Source of the DNA: an uncultured Phocaeicola sp. | GTDB taxonomy: Bacteria; Bacteroidota; Bacteroidia; Bacteroidales; Bacteroidaceae | Assembly (NCBI GenBank): GCA_947626525.1 | Contig: CANQSM010000008.1 | Coordinates: forward strand, 1-56,373 | DNA: 56,373 nucleotides | Reading direction: 5' to 3' | In this document: positions 42,587 to 50,940 of the stretch, piece by piece | Numbering within the stretch: position 1 is the stretch's first letter | Layout: every line of letters starts with the position of its first letter | Program-made: the position numbers and the translations under genes | The notes under the pieces: generated by a model | What the model was told of the DNA's origin: nothing | What the model saw: only the letters and a program-made list of their open reading frames with translations | The model's database searches: none

Positions 42587-44041
42587 GTGCTTACCGTGGC
42601 TTCAATTAAGGTAAATTATATATTTAATCTGGTAAATTCAGGGACACAAATACTGTTTCCCTTAATTACGTTCCCTTATGCTTCCCGCATCATAATGGCG
42701 GAAGGCATAGGACAGGTAAACTTCTTCAATTCTATAATCTTTTATATTACGCTATTTACTTGTTTGGGAATACCCATGTATGCAATAAGGGAAATAGCCA
42801 AAGTTCGAAATGATATAAAAAAAACATCGGTCACAACTATTGAAATTCTGTCGCTACATGCTATACTATCCATATTAGGATATGTAGCTGTTGCTATAAT
42901 ATGTATGACCGTAACAGAAGTACAGGTAAACATCCCCCTATTCCTGATTCTTAGTGCCAGTATATTTTTTACAGCAATCGGTTGTGAATGGTTTTATCAA
43001 GGGATAGAAGATTTCAAGTATGTAACCATACGTGGCCTAGTCGTAAAAATTGTATCCATTATACTCTTATTCCTATTAGTCAAAAATCAGGAAGACATAT
43101 TGTGGTATGGCGTATACAACGTATTGGGTGTTCTGGGCGGCAATCTCTTTAATTATATTCGCTTAAGGAAATTCATAGACAAGGAATGCATCTCAATACA
43201 TGATTTACACCCTATACGACATTTAAAACCGGCATTACGTATTTTTGTCCTTAATGTTATTACAAGTATATATCTCCAACTTAATACCTTGTTATTAGGT
43301 TGCTTGAAGGACGTAACCGCCGTAGGATACTTTACAGCCGCCACCAAACTCATGCAGGTAACAAGAAGTGTACCCAGTTCATTAGGAACTGTTATCATGC
43401 CACATGTTTCATACCTGATAGCTGAAAATAAAATGGATGAATTTAAAACGGTCAGCCAAAAATCGTATGATTTTATTCTGGCAATATCAATACCACTGAC
43501 AATCGGTCTTATATTCACAAGTAAAAGTGCGATATTAATGTTAAGCGGCGAAAGTTTTCTTCCCGCCGTAACATCCTCACAAATTGTAGCATTCAATATC
43601 ATCTCAATAGGAATATCCAATGTATTAGGCCTTCAAATACTATATCCTATGGGAAAAATAAACCTTGTCACAACATGTACTTTTTTAGGTGCAATCATAA
43701 ATGTAATTTTAAACGTTGTACTGATACCATTATATGGCCATAACGGCAGTGCAATGGCTTTTATGGCTACCGAAGCCGTAGTTACCTCATCTATGTATAT
43801 CATCGGAAGAAAATACTTTCCTCATAAATTATTCAAACGTCAACATCTGAATTATCTATTTGGAGGTTTTCTGATGATAATATGTCTTTATGGTGTAAAT
43901 TTAATACAATTGAATTATATCACATCCTTTATCGTCATGGTCATTATTGGAGTAGTGGTTTATAGCATGACATTAATTATAATGAAAGACCCTATAACTA
44001 TCCTGATATTGAATGCATTAAAACTAAAATTGGGCCATTAA
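42587..44041 (+). CDS. wzx: Polysaccharide repeat-unit flippase (Wzx-like, MVF/MATE fold)
   Basis: The 484-residue protein has about fourteen membrane helices. Polysaccharide-flippase motifs include YIFNLVNSGTQILFPLITFP, then YASRIIMAEGIGQVNFFNSI and the cytoplasmic YAIREIAKVRND, ending in a cluster of helices. It moves undecaprenyl-linked repeat units across the inner membrane for polymerisation by Wzy. Start is GTG (42587, or the in-frame GTG at 42596). Base composition is visibly more AT-rich than the genes before it, as usual for laterally exchanged capsule genes. Confidence 0.88.
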   Translation: MLTVASIKVNYIFNLVNSGTQILFPLITFPYASRIIMAEGIGQVNFFNSIIFYITLFTCLGIPMYAIREIAKVRNDIKKTSVTTIEILSLHAILSILGYVAVAIICMTVTEVQVNIPLFLILSASIFFTAIGCEWFYQGIEDFKYVTIRGLVVKIVSIILLFLLVKNQEDILWYGVYNVLGVLGGNLFNYIRLRKFIDKECISIHDLHPIRHLKPALRIFVLNVITSIYLQLNTLLLGCLKDVTAVGYFTAATKLMQVTRSVPSSLGTVIMPHVSYLIAENKMDEFKTVSQKSYDFILAISIPLTIGLIFTSKSAILMLSGESFLPAVTSSQIVAFNIISIGISNVLGLQILYPMGKINLVTTCTFLGAIINVILNVVLIPLYGHNGSAMAFMATEAVVTSSMYIIGRKYFPHKLFKRQHLNYLFGGFLMIICLYGVNLIQLNYITSFIVMVIIGVVVYSMTLIIMKDPITILILNALKLKLGH

Positions 44042-44129
44042 TGTATGTAATGACAATGTGTCTTGGGCTGAAAGAAGTTGGCTAAATCATAACATTATGA
44101 TATAAACCCTCTCAAATTAGGGCTCCCAA

Positions 44130-44371
44130 ATGAAATACCTATCTTCTGAGATGTTTGGACAAGAAGTATATGAACATCCCCGAACCGTTATATCTAAAGA
44201 ATATTTTAAGGAATGGGATTATGGTATAGAACCCTATTATCCGGTGAATGATGTGAAGAATTCCAATTGGCAAATATGGAATCAAATGTCATATTTGGTA
44301 GTCGATTGGCGGAGTATAAATATTATGACATGGCGTCAATTATAGAAAACGTTTTAAATATTAAATTATGA
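44130..44371 (+). pseudogene. glf: UDP-galactopyranose mutase (glf) 3' remnant
   Basis: The frame from 44130 contains EHPRTVISKEYFKEW followed by EPYYPVNDVKNS, a diagnostic late region of UDP-galactopyranose mutase. It then breaks. In another frame 44290-44371 reads ESNVIFGSRLAEYKYYDM and ASIIENVLNIKL, the true Glf C-terminus. The two parts are joined with a short deletion and frameshift near 44262-44290, and roughly the first three quarters of the roughly 370-residue gene are missing. Its stop overlaps the start of the next gene by ATGA. Glf makes UDP-galactofuranose; its loss suggests the ancestral capsule contained Galf or that recombination imported a neighbour. Confidence 0.75.
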
Positions 44372-45411
44372 GAAGGGGTTATAAAGTTGTTTGTAATACG
44401 GCTGCAGGCCGTCATAGGTATATGAATTTGTTGGTACCGTATGTATTAGCAAATGAAATTGTTGATAGATATGATATATGGGTTAATACGCTTAATCCTG
44501 TAGATTTACGATTTTTTGAGTTATTAGCAAAAAAATATTCTAAAATAAATTTGATATATATTGATGACAATAAGTTTAATGGATTAGGTTCAATATTTGG
44601 CTTTTATAAACATTGTGTAGAAGAAGATACTATATATGTTAAGTTGGATGATGATTTAATATGGCTTGATCCAGAGGCTATAACAAAGATGGTTGATTTT
44701 AGAATAGATAATCCAGATTACTTTATAGTATCTCCTTTGGTTATTAATAATTGTGCTGGGACTTATTTGTTGCAGAATGAGGGGAAAATTAGATTGAAAA
44801 AATATTTATCATCAGCAATGACATGGGAAAGCTCTTGGTGTTCAGCTACATTTGCATATCAACTTTTAGATTGGTTTCATGGAAAAATTATAGATGATAG
44901 TTATAAGAATTTATACATGGGGAAAAAGACTATTTCCATGTTACGTTTTTCTATAAATATGATAGTGTGGTTTGGGGCAACTTTTAAAGAATTTGGTGGA
45001 GTTTGTCCTGATGGTAATAATGATGAGGAATATTTTTCAGTGATAAAACCTACTCAATTAGGGCTTGCTAATTGCATTAATACAGATGCAATTGTCGCTC
45101 ATTTTGCGTTTACATATCAGCGTAAGGAACTTGATAAAACTGATATTCTTTTAAAATATGAGAATTTAATAAAATGCGGGGATGATAAAGTTCGTTTGAT
45201 ATATGAAAATATTAAGGAACTTATATTTATGGCCAAAGAAAATACAGATATTAAAGTCCCTAAATATGAAGATTGCCGTCCTAAAGAAAATAAAATTCGT
45301 GTTTTTCTTCGAACGAGGAGAATTCCAGGAACGTTTTATGATTGGGGTAGAATTAGTTATAGGTTGAAGGAGCATAGGATAGAATTTGATGATGGTTTTA
45401 TTAGAGTATAA
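44368..45411 (+). CDS. Putative glycosyltransferase (GT-A-like, capsule)
   Basis: The 347-residue protein has a Rossmann-like front (YKVVCNTAAGRHRYMNLLVP) and a metal-binding DxD-type motif in YVKLDDDLIWLDPEAI (about 90-105), followed by FIVSPLVINN. A later acid-rich segment PDGNNDEEYFSV could hold the catalytic base. No signal or membrane segment is seen. I do not recognise a numbered family with confidence. It is very AT-rich and is translationally coupled to the end of the glf remnant. In context it should add one sugar of the capsule repeat unit. Confidence 0.6.
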   Translation: MRRGYKVVCNTAAGRHRYMNLLVPYVLANEIVDRYDIWVNTLNPVDLRFFELLAKKYSKINLIYIDDNKFNGLGSIFGFYKHCVEEDTIYVKLDDDLIWLDPEAITKMVDFRIDNPDYFIVSPLVINNCAGTYLLQNEGKIRLKKYLSSAMTWESSWCSATFAYQLLDWFHGKIIDDSYKNLYMGKKTISMLRFSINMIVWFGATFKEFGGVCPDGNNDEEYFSVIKPTQLGLANCINTDAIVAHFAFTYQRKELDKTDILLKYENLIKCGDDKVRLIYENIKELIFMAKENTDIKVPKYEDCRPKENKIRVFLRTRRIPGTFYDWGRISYRLKEHRIEFDDGFIRV

Positions 45412-45704
45412 ATTTGTATTTTATTTCGGAATTGTCTACTTTGGGCTTACGCCCGTCAAACATTTGTGCTTCATCGTCTCAGCCAATGCCGGTGAATCCA
45501 TGTACTCCTCGCTTCCTGTAGATGCTTTGCAAATATATGAATGTTATGTTCAATTTCCAGTAAATCCAAATCAGGGCTGTCCTTTGATAGCAGCCGGACG
45601 GCGAATGTGTGTCGGTTGCTTGTCATACCTTGATATCCACTTGCGGGGCCAATGGCATAGCCGCCTTGGCTTATTTGAAGAAATAATTCAGTCCATGTAA
45701 AGTT
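45412..45704. other. Gap with an unrecognised leftward open stretch
   Basis: No intact gene. A leftward frame of 75 codons (45471-45695) without a start reads protein-like text (including RLLSKDSPDLDLLEIEHN and WIHRHWLRR), which I cannot assign. A rightward frame over the same bases reads nothing familiar. It is more GC-rich than the gene before it and is probably debris from a replaced gene. Confidence 0.35.
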
Positions 45705-46366
45705 ATGATTAATACAAAAAAAGAATTGCGGTTTTATATCATGGCAGACCGTATTATGGCCGGGCTGCCTGCAAAGGCTTCGTTGAAAGAACGTTGTGGT
45801 TGTTTCCTGAAAGAATTGGCAGGAATCTATCGGACCGTCTCTTATCTGGAGGCGATGCGACGATATGCCTATTATTAAAACCGGCAGAGTATATGTGTAG
45901 GGGGGGGGAAAATATGTTACTAATATTTCTTCGATCTTACTGGAAGTATCGTTATGTCAAGATCGGTCAGAGGCTTGGCTTTACGATTGGTTTCAACGTG
46001 TTTGGCTATGGTTTGATGATTCCTCATGATGGCACTATTGTAGTAAGTTCCGTATCTCGTGTAGGAAATTTTGCGGTTCTTCATGCTTGTGCGCTTATTG
46101 GAGGGCCTGGCAAGAGGATAGGCAATGCATTATATATGGGGAACGGTTCCAAGATAGTGCGGCCGTTGACGTTGGGTGATAACGTACAGGTATCCGCAGG
46201 CAGCCTCGTCAACCGTAGTTTCGGGTCAGGCATTTTGCTGGCTGGCAGTCCGGCCACGGTGAAAAAGCAAGGTCTCAGACCATGGTACGAGGAACAAGGG
46301 TCGCCATGGAAAGACAGGGCTGAGGTTGTGTTGAGGTTACGTAGAGATATATTCGGTGTAAGTTGA
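45705..46366 (+). pseudogene. Serine O-acetyltransferase-like (hexapeptide repeat) gene, frameshifted beside a G9 tract
   Basis: From ATG 45705 a frame reads MINTKKELRFYIMADRIMAG and onward to a stop after RRYAYY (about 45881-45883), the N-terminal helical region of capsule-type serine acetyltransferases. The catalytic left-handed beta-helix continues in the next frame (KYRYVKIGQRLGFTIGFNVF, then GYGLMIPHDGTIVV, RVGNFAVLHACALIGG and NVQVSAGSLVNRSFGSG). A nine-G run lies at 45900-45908 just after the break. One base gained upstream of the stop would restore a single frame. Translation of the hexapeptide part alone from ATG 45914 is conceivable. It would acetylate serine or a sugar in the capsule. 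Confidence 0.7.
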
Positions 46367-46432
46367 ATATTATCAATGGTTAAAATTCAGCAGAAAAAGT
46401 ATGGCTAAAATTTAACCCTAATTCGAGTACCT

Positions 46433-46570
46433 ATGGAAAGCTTCATAAAGAGGTTTTTCTTATTTGGGTACGTTAAAATGGGACGCTTACTAACTTCCAA
46501 ATTCAAGCCCGAATCGGATAGTCCTAAAAGAAAAAAATGCAGATTTAAAACAAGAAAAATTATCATATGA
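46433..46570 (+). CDS. Small basic hypothetical protein (45 residues)
   Basis: ATG 46433 opens a 45-codon frame (MESFIKRFFLFGYVKMGRLL then a lysine/arginine-rich tail). It ends in an ATGA overlap with the polymerase start at 46567. The overlap suggests translational coupling. No family recognised; it may be a leftover of a truncated gene. Confidence 0.3.
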   Translation: MESFIKRFFLFGYVKMGRLLTSKFKPESDSPKRKKCRFKTRKIII

Positions 46571-47898
46571 TTTATGGTAAGAAGCTTAATCCTATACTGT
46601 TAGTTTTTTTTATGGTTTGGATTGTAGCCATGGGAGGGGCACTATTGGATTTCAATAGTCATGCCTTACGTTTAAACAATATTCAGTCGTGTATCCTTCC
46701 GGTTTGTTTCCTGTTTTTTTGGGTGCTCTTACGGTTTCGCCCACAAGACATGAAGCCTTATTGGAGTATAGTGTGTTGTTTGTTGCTATGGCAGGTGGCA
46801 CTGATTGTAAAGTTTGGCAGTTATGATTTCCTTATAGGACGGTTTTATGACATAACATTTGCTTTTGTCTTGGTGCGTGCTTTAGGGCTGAGAAAGATGT
46901 TGTATTATTATGAAGTTGCCGTGGCCAAGTTATCCCTGTTGGGACTTTGTCTTTGGATTCTGGTGCAGGTAATCCCAATGCTGCAAAAAGCACTCGTAGG
47001 TTTTTCTTTGCCAATCAATGAAACGGGTACACAAGTAGCAAGTTGGGGGATTGTTGGAATCTCCAATTCGGAGAATGTGGGTATTTTACGTAATTTGGGT
47101 TTTGCGTGGGAACCTGGACGTTATGCATCTTTTGTTGTTTTAGCTTTGATGTTCCATTTGTATCGTACACGTTTCCGTTTGTTTCAAGCGAACTTTTGGC
47201 CATTGTTTCTGGGTTTGTTCAGCAGTTTGTCCACGACTGGTTATATGGCATTTATGATATGTATTTGGGGTTATTATCTGAATGCACGGAGAACTACTGC
47301 ATCCCAGATACTGAAGTTCTTGTTGCCGGTAGTATTTTTCGCTATCTTTATAGTTTTTCCGTTCATGTTGGAGAAAGTTCTGGAGATTTCTGATACAGAT
47401 AATTTTATTACCGATAATAAGGTAAGTTATTACGGAAGTATTGGCTATACTTATATTCCGCAAAGAATCGAGGGGTTATTCTATGAGGCTTTGAATATAT
47501 TTAATGACCCATTGTTGGGCTATGGCGATAATTTGTACTACTCTTATGTGCAAAGTGTCTTGTTCTCTCAGATGTCCATTAGGCTGTCTAATGGTTTTTT
47601 GCAGATAATAGCTATGTTGGGCATTCCTTTAGGTTTGTTGTTCTATTGGGCGATATACCGTTCTTCATCTTGCATCTCCCGAATGTATAATATAAAAGGA
47701 AATTATTTGATTTTCTTGGTTATATGTGCCGTGAATATCTCTTATAACTTTTTCTTTGAACCTTTCTTCGTGGCTCTTGCATTATATTGTGTATTCATGC
47801 CACAGTCCGATAAGGCAATTATTTTTAATCAAGAATATGAGAAAACGAGTCGTAGCCGTCCGTCCGTACCAATTCAAGGAAGGCATGCAGTTTCTTAA
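46567..47898 (+). CDS. wzy: O-antigen/capsule polymerase (Wzy-like)
   Basis: The 443-residue protein has about ten to twelve membrane helices with short loops and one large periplasmic loop (about 270-320, LEISDTDNFITDNKVSYYGS) before the last helices. This is the usual Wzy topology, although Wzy sequences share few motifs. The helix pair IVGISNSENVGILRNLGFAW followed by EPGRYASFVVLALMFHLYR resembles the conserved W-E-P-G segment of O-antigen ligase/polymerase proteins. It would polymerise lipid-linked repeat units at the periplasmic face. The downstream glycosyltransferase gene starts inside its 3' end (47837). Confidence 0.8.
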   Translation: MIYGKKLNPILLVFFMVWIVAMGGALLDFNSHALRLNNIQSCILPVCFLFFWVLLRFRPQDMKPYWSIVCCLLLWQVALIVKFGSYDFLIGRFYDITFAFVLVRALGLRKMLYYYEVAVAKLSLLGLCLWILVQVIPMLQKALVGFSLPINETGTQVASWGIVGISNSENVGILRNLGFAWEPGRYASFVVLALMFHLYRTRFRLFQANFWPLFLGLFSSLSTTGYMAFMICIWGYYLNARRTTASQILKFLLPVVFFAIFIVFPFMLEKVLEISDTDNFITDNKVSYYGSIGYTYIPQRIEGLFYEALNIFNDPLLGYGDNLYYSYVQSVLFSQMSIRLSNGFLQIIAMLGIPLGLLFYWAIYRSSSCISRMYNIKGNYLIFLVICAVNISYNFFFEPFFVALALYCVFMPQSDKAIIFNQEYEKTSRSRPSVPIQGRHAVS

Positions 47899-48787
47899 CG
47901 GCGCATTTCGTGCCTGGAGAGATGCCGGAGGGGCATGGTGTAACCATTGCTGGCGGCCTCGTCCTTTCCATTATTTCTTCCACCATTACAGCGTGCCTTT
48001 CCGCTTTCCTCAATCAAAAAGGGAAGCAAGACTGGTGTTCGTGTCGTCTTCCATCTTTCGGTTCAATACTTTTGCCGATTATGTACGTTATGAGGTGATT
48101 CCGATGATTTGGGACTGTTGGCCATGTTATTTTGAGGAAATAGCTGCATTCCTGAATAAGAATAAGGTGCGAACTGCAATATTCACGTCGTCAATGACTG
48201 CCGACTTGATGAGAAAACGTTTTCCAGGGATGAATATACTATTTGTCCCAGAGGGAATAGATGTCTCACCCTATCATGCCGGTAAACTGTTGAGGAATCG
48301 TGGCATTGATTTGTTAGAGTTTGGCAGGAGTAATAAAAAGGTATTAAATGAGGGTTTCAAAAGGAAAGATATCGTGCATAAATGTAGTAGGCACGGTGAA
48401 TGGGTATTCCCTACAAATAAAGAATTATATGATGGGTTGGCCGACTCTAAAGTGTCGCTGACTTTCCCCCGTTGCGACACGCATCCCGAAGTGGCCGGTA
48501 GCATAGAGACCCTCACGCAAAGATATTGGGAGTGCATGTTGAGTCGCGTGGTGATGGTGGGTAGGGCGCCATTCGAACTTGTGAACCTTGTCGGATATAA
48601 CCCGGTGGTAGAAATCGGCAGAAAGACTGCCGAGGATTTGATTATGGATGTGGTGATGCATCCTGAAACCTATCAGGGCCTTGCGGATAAAAATCGCAAA
48701 GTCGCTTTGCAATATGCCAGATGGTCGGGACGGATGCCTAAGATTATGAATTTCTTGAAGGAATGTGGTTATGTCGTGTTAGAATAA
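47837..48787 (+). CDS. Capsule glycosyltransferase (GT-B-like)
   Basis: About 316 residues from ATG 47837 (MRKRVVAVRPYQFKEGMQFL). The middle part has NILFVPEGIDVSPY, typical of the interdomain donor-binding region of GT-B enzymes. The C-terminal part (LADSKVSLTFPRCDTHPEVA, then TQRYWECMLSRVVMVGRAP) resembles the glycosyltransferase-1-like domain used for nucleotide-sugar binding, with the acidic residue near the end. The open frame reaches back to 47756 but overlaps the polymerase; ATG 47837 gives a normal N-terminus. A role in repeat-unit assembly is inferred from context. Confidence 0.7.
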   Translation: MRKRVVAVRPYQFKEGMQFLNGAFRAWRDAGGAWCNHCWRPRPFHYFFHHYSVPFRFPQSKREARLVFVSSSIFRFNTFADYVRYEVIPMIWDCWPCYFEEIAAFLNKNKVRTAIFTSSMTADLMRKRFPGMNILFVPEGIDVSPYHAGKLLRNRGIDLLEFGRSNKKVLNEGFKRKDIVHKCSRHGEWVFPTNKELYDGLADSKVSLTFPRCDTHPEVAGSIETLTQRYWECMLSRVVMVGRAPFELVNLVGYNPVVEIGRKTAEDLIMDVVMHPETYQGLADKNRKVALQYARWSGRMPKIMNFLKECGYVVLE

Positions 48788-48835
48788 ATATGGTCAAATG
48801 AATCTGATAATTAACAAATATTCAAACAACTAAAA

Positions 48836-49762
48836 ATGGAAAATAAGAAAAAGATAGCGATAGTGATTGTAACTTTCAATCGGAAGGAAGAGCTTCGACG
48901 ATGCCTGCATGCTTTGTTTCAGCAGGAATATCTTCCTGCGGCCATTTATATTGTCGACAATAACAGCAGCGATGGGACAGGGCAGATGTTGAAAGACGAA
49001 GCCCTTCTTGAACATCAAAAGATAAAGTTGCATTATATTAATAGCGGAAAGAATCTAGGAGGTGCGGGAGGTTTTTACTTAGGGGTAAAGACTGCGCACG
49101 AGACGCAACTTTATGATGCCTATTTGTTGATGGATGATGATGGCTGGCCAGACAAAGGCGAGATTAAGGAAATGGTGCCGTTTTTAGGAAAGTATGACTT
49201 TATCAATGCCTTTGTGGTTAATCTCAATGACGAGACGAAGACCGCATTCAAACAGTCTGAGGTAAATGGTAATGACAGAAGGAAAGTTGAAGCCTTACAG
49301 AATGAAGAGGGCTTAATCTTGGACTATGCCAATCCTTTCAATGGCACGATGATCAGCAAGAAACTCGTAGGACAGATAGGTTATCCCAAAGCAGAGATGT
49401 TTATATATGGAGATGAGGTGGAGTATTTTAACAGGGCAAGGAAATTCGGCTTTCAGCCGGTTACTCCCATCAAATCCATTCATCGTCATCCACGGTCAAA
49501 AGCGAAAATGAATTATCAGAAAATTCTGTGTTGGAATATACCATATGTGTTGAGAACTAATCCGCTAATAATATATTGTGCTCATAGGAATGAATTATAT
49601 AATATATGCACAATACGTAATGGATTGAAGATATTTCTTGCTGATATAGTAACATTGTATCATTACAATAAGACTTCTAAGGAGTTACGCAATGTTATGC
49701 TTTCCGCTATTTGGGCAGGTCTGAGGCGTGATTTTACGGGGCATTTAAAGTTCGTAAAATAA
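48836..49762 (+). CDS. Family 2 glycosyltransferase (galactofuranosyl/rhamnosyltransferase type)
   Basis: The 308-residue GT-A enzyme begins KIAIVIVTFNRKEELRRCL. It has the nucleotide-binding IYIVDNNSSDGTGQML, then GKNLGGAGGFYLGVKTA, and the metal-binding LLMDDDGWPDKGEIKEM (about 98-114). A later MFIYGDEVEYFNRAR (about 196) carries the likely catalytic base region. The G-G-A-G-G-F and DDD-W-P pattern is that of the GlfT-like GT2 subgroup, which often transfers galactofuranose or rhamnose. A decayed UDP-galactopyranose mutase gene upstream makes a Galf connection tempting, but substrate is not shown. Confidence 0.82.
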   Translation: MENKKKIAIVIVTFNRKEELRRCLHALFQQEYLPAAIYIVDNNSSDGTGQMLKDEALLEHQKIKLHYINSGKNLGGAGGFYLGVKTAHETQLYDAYLLMDDDGWPDKGEIKEMVPFLGKYDFINAFVVNLNDETKTAFKQSEVNGNDRRKVEALQNEEGLILDYANPFNGTMISKKLVGQIGYPKAEMFIYGDEVEYFNRARKFGFQPVTPIKSIHRHPRSKAKMNYQKILCWNIPYVLRTNPLIIYCAHRNELYNICTIRNGLKIFLADIVTLYHYNKTSKELRNVMLSAIWAGLRRDFTGHLKFVK

Positions 49763-49908
49763 TATCGGAGATTTCTTTGGTCTTGCAGAGGTGTAAGATG
49801 CCCCAACAGGGATTCCATTTTTAGAAAGTATGTGCAGGTGTCTATAAAATATTATATGAGAATCAAAGACGGGGAATAATAGTAGAAAATCATATAAAAA
49901 TTAGATGT

Positions 49909-50940
49909 ATGGGAACAAATAATCCATTGGTTACGATAGCCACCTCTATGTACAAGGTGGAGCAATATGTTGCGCAGAACATTGAATCACTGATTGCACA
50001 AACATATGCAAACCTTGAGATTATTATTGTTGATGACGGTTCGCCCGACAACTCAGGCAAGATTGCGGACGAATACGCCTTGAAGGATAGTCGCATTAAG
50101 GTTATTCATCAACATAACAAAGGTTTGGGGAGTGGACGTAATGCGGCAATTGACATTGCTACGGGCGATTACATCACATTCGTTGACGCAGATGACACTA
50201 TATGCCCTGATTTTGTTGAATATATGCTTCGTCTTATAACAGATGCTGGTGCGGACATAGCCATTTCAAAAAACTGTTTTACCACGTCAGATATGCACCA
50301 AGTGAAAGAAGAAACAATTGAAATTTATTCACCGGAAAAGGCTGTCACCGAATTCTTCTATCCTTATATCCAATTGGGGGCATGGAACAAAATGTATAGC
50401 ATGGCTTTCATGAGAAGCCATGGGCTGAGGTTTGTTCCAGAGTTGAAAACTGGCGAAGGACTTGAGTTTATAACGCGAGCTGCGTCTTTTGCAAATAAGA
50501 TAGTTACCGGAAATCGTAAAGTGTATGTATATCGGTTAGATAATGCCGGTTCCGCAACGACCAAAGCTGATGTTGAACGGCAGGGTAAAGGTTCTCTTGA
50601 AACGATAAAATATATTGGGGAACATCTTGAAATAAAAACATCACAAATAAAATCGGCATATAGCTGGCATTTATGGAATTGCCATAGGTATTGTCTGAGA
50701 CAGATTATTGATTCTGGGACTAAAACGCAATATAAGGATTTATACGCTGAGTGTAAACGATATTTGCGTAAACATTCATGGGATATAATATTTTCAGACG
50801 TGAAGCTAAGACTGAAAGTAAAAGCTTTGTTAGTATTCTTATCTCCTTCTTTTTATGCGCATCTGCAAATTGCAAAAAAGAAACGTATAATGAAACAATC
50901 TTATGGATATCAAGATAATTACCCGTCACGCTGTTTCTAA
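49909..50940 (+). CDS. Family 2 glycosyltransferase
   Basis: The 343-residue protein opens with PLVTIATSMYKVEQYVAQNI and IIIVDDGSPDNSGKIADEY, the GT2 nucleotide-binding front. GLGSGRNAAIDIATGDYITF is followed by VDADDTICPDF, which holds the metal-binding D-x-D (about 88). It is cytoplasmic or membrane-peripheral with no transmembrane helix. It would add one sugar to the lipid-linked repeat unit. The pyruvyltransferase gene begins at 50903 inside its 3' end, so the two are coupled. Confidence 0.85.
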   Translation: MGTNNPLVTIATSMYKVEQYVAQNIESLIAQTYANLEIIIVDDGSPDNSGKIADEYALKDSRIKVIHQHNKGLGSGRNAAIDIATGDYITFVDADDTICPDFVEYMLRLITDAGADIAISKNCFTTSDMHQVKEETIEIYSPEKAVTEFFYPYIQLGAWNKMYSMAFMRSHGLRFVPELKTGEGLEFITRAASFANKIVTGNRKVYVYRLDNAGSATTKADVERQGKGSLETIKYIGEHLEIKTSQIKSAYSWHLWNCHRYCLRQIIDSGTKTQYKDLYAECKRYLRKHSWDIIFSDVKLRLKVKALLVFLSPSFYAHLQIAKKKRIMKQSYGYQDNYPSRCF

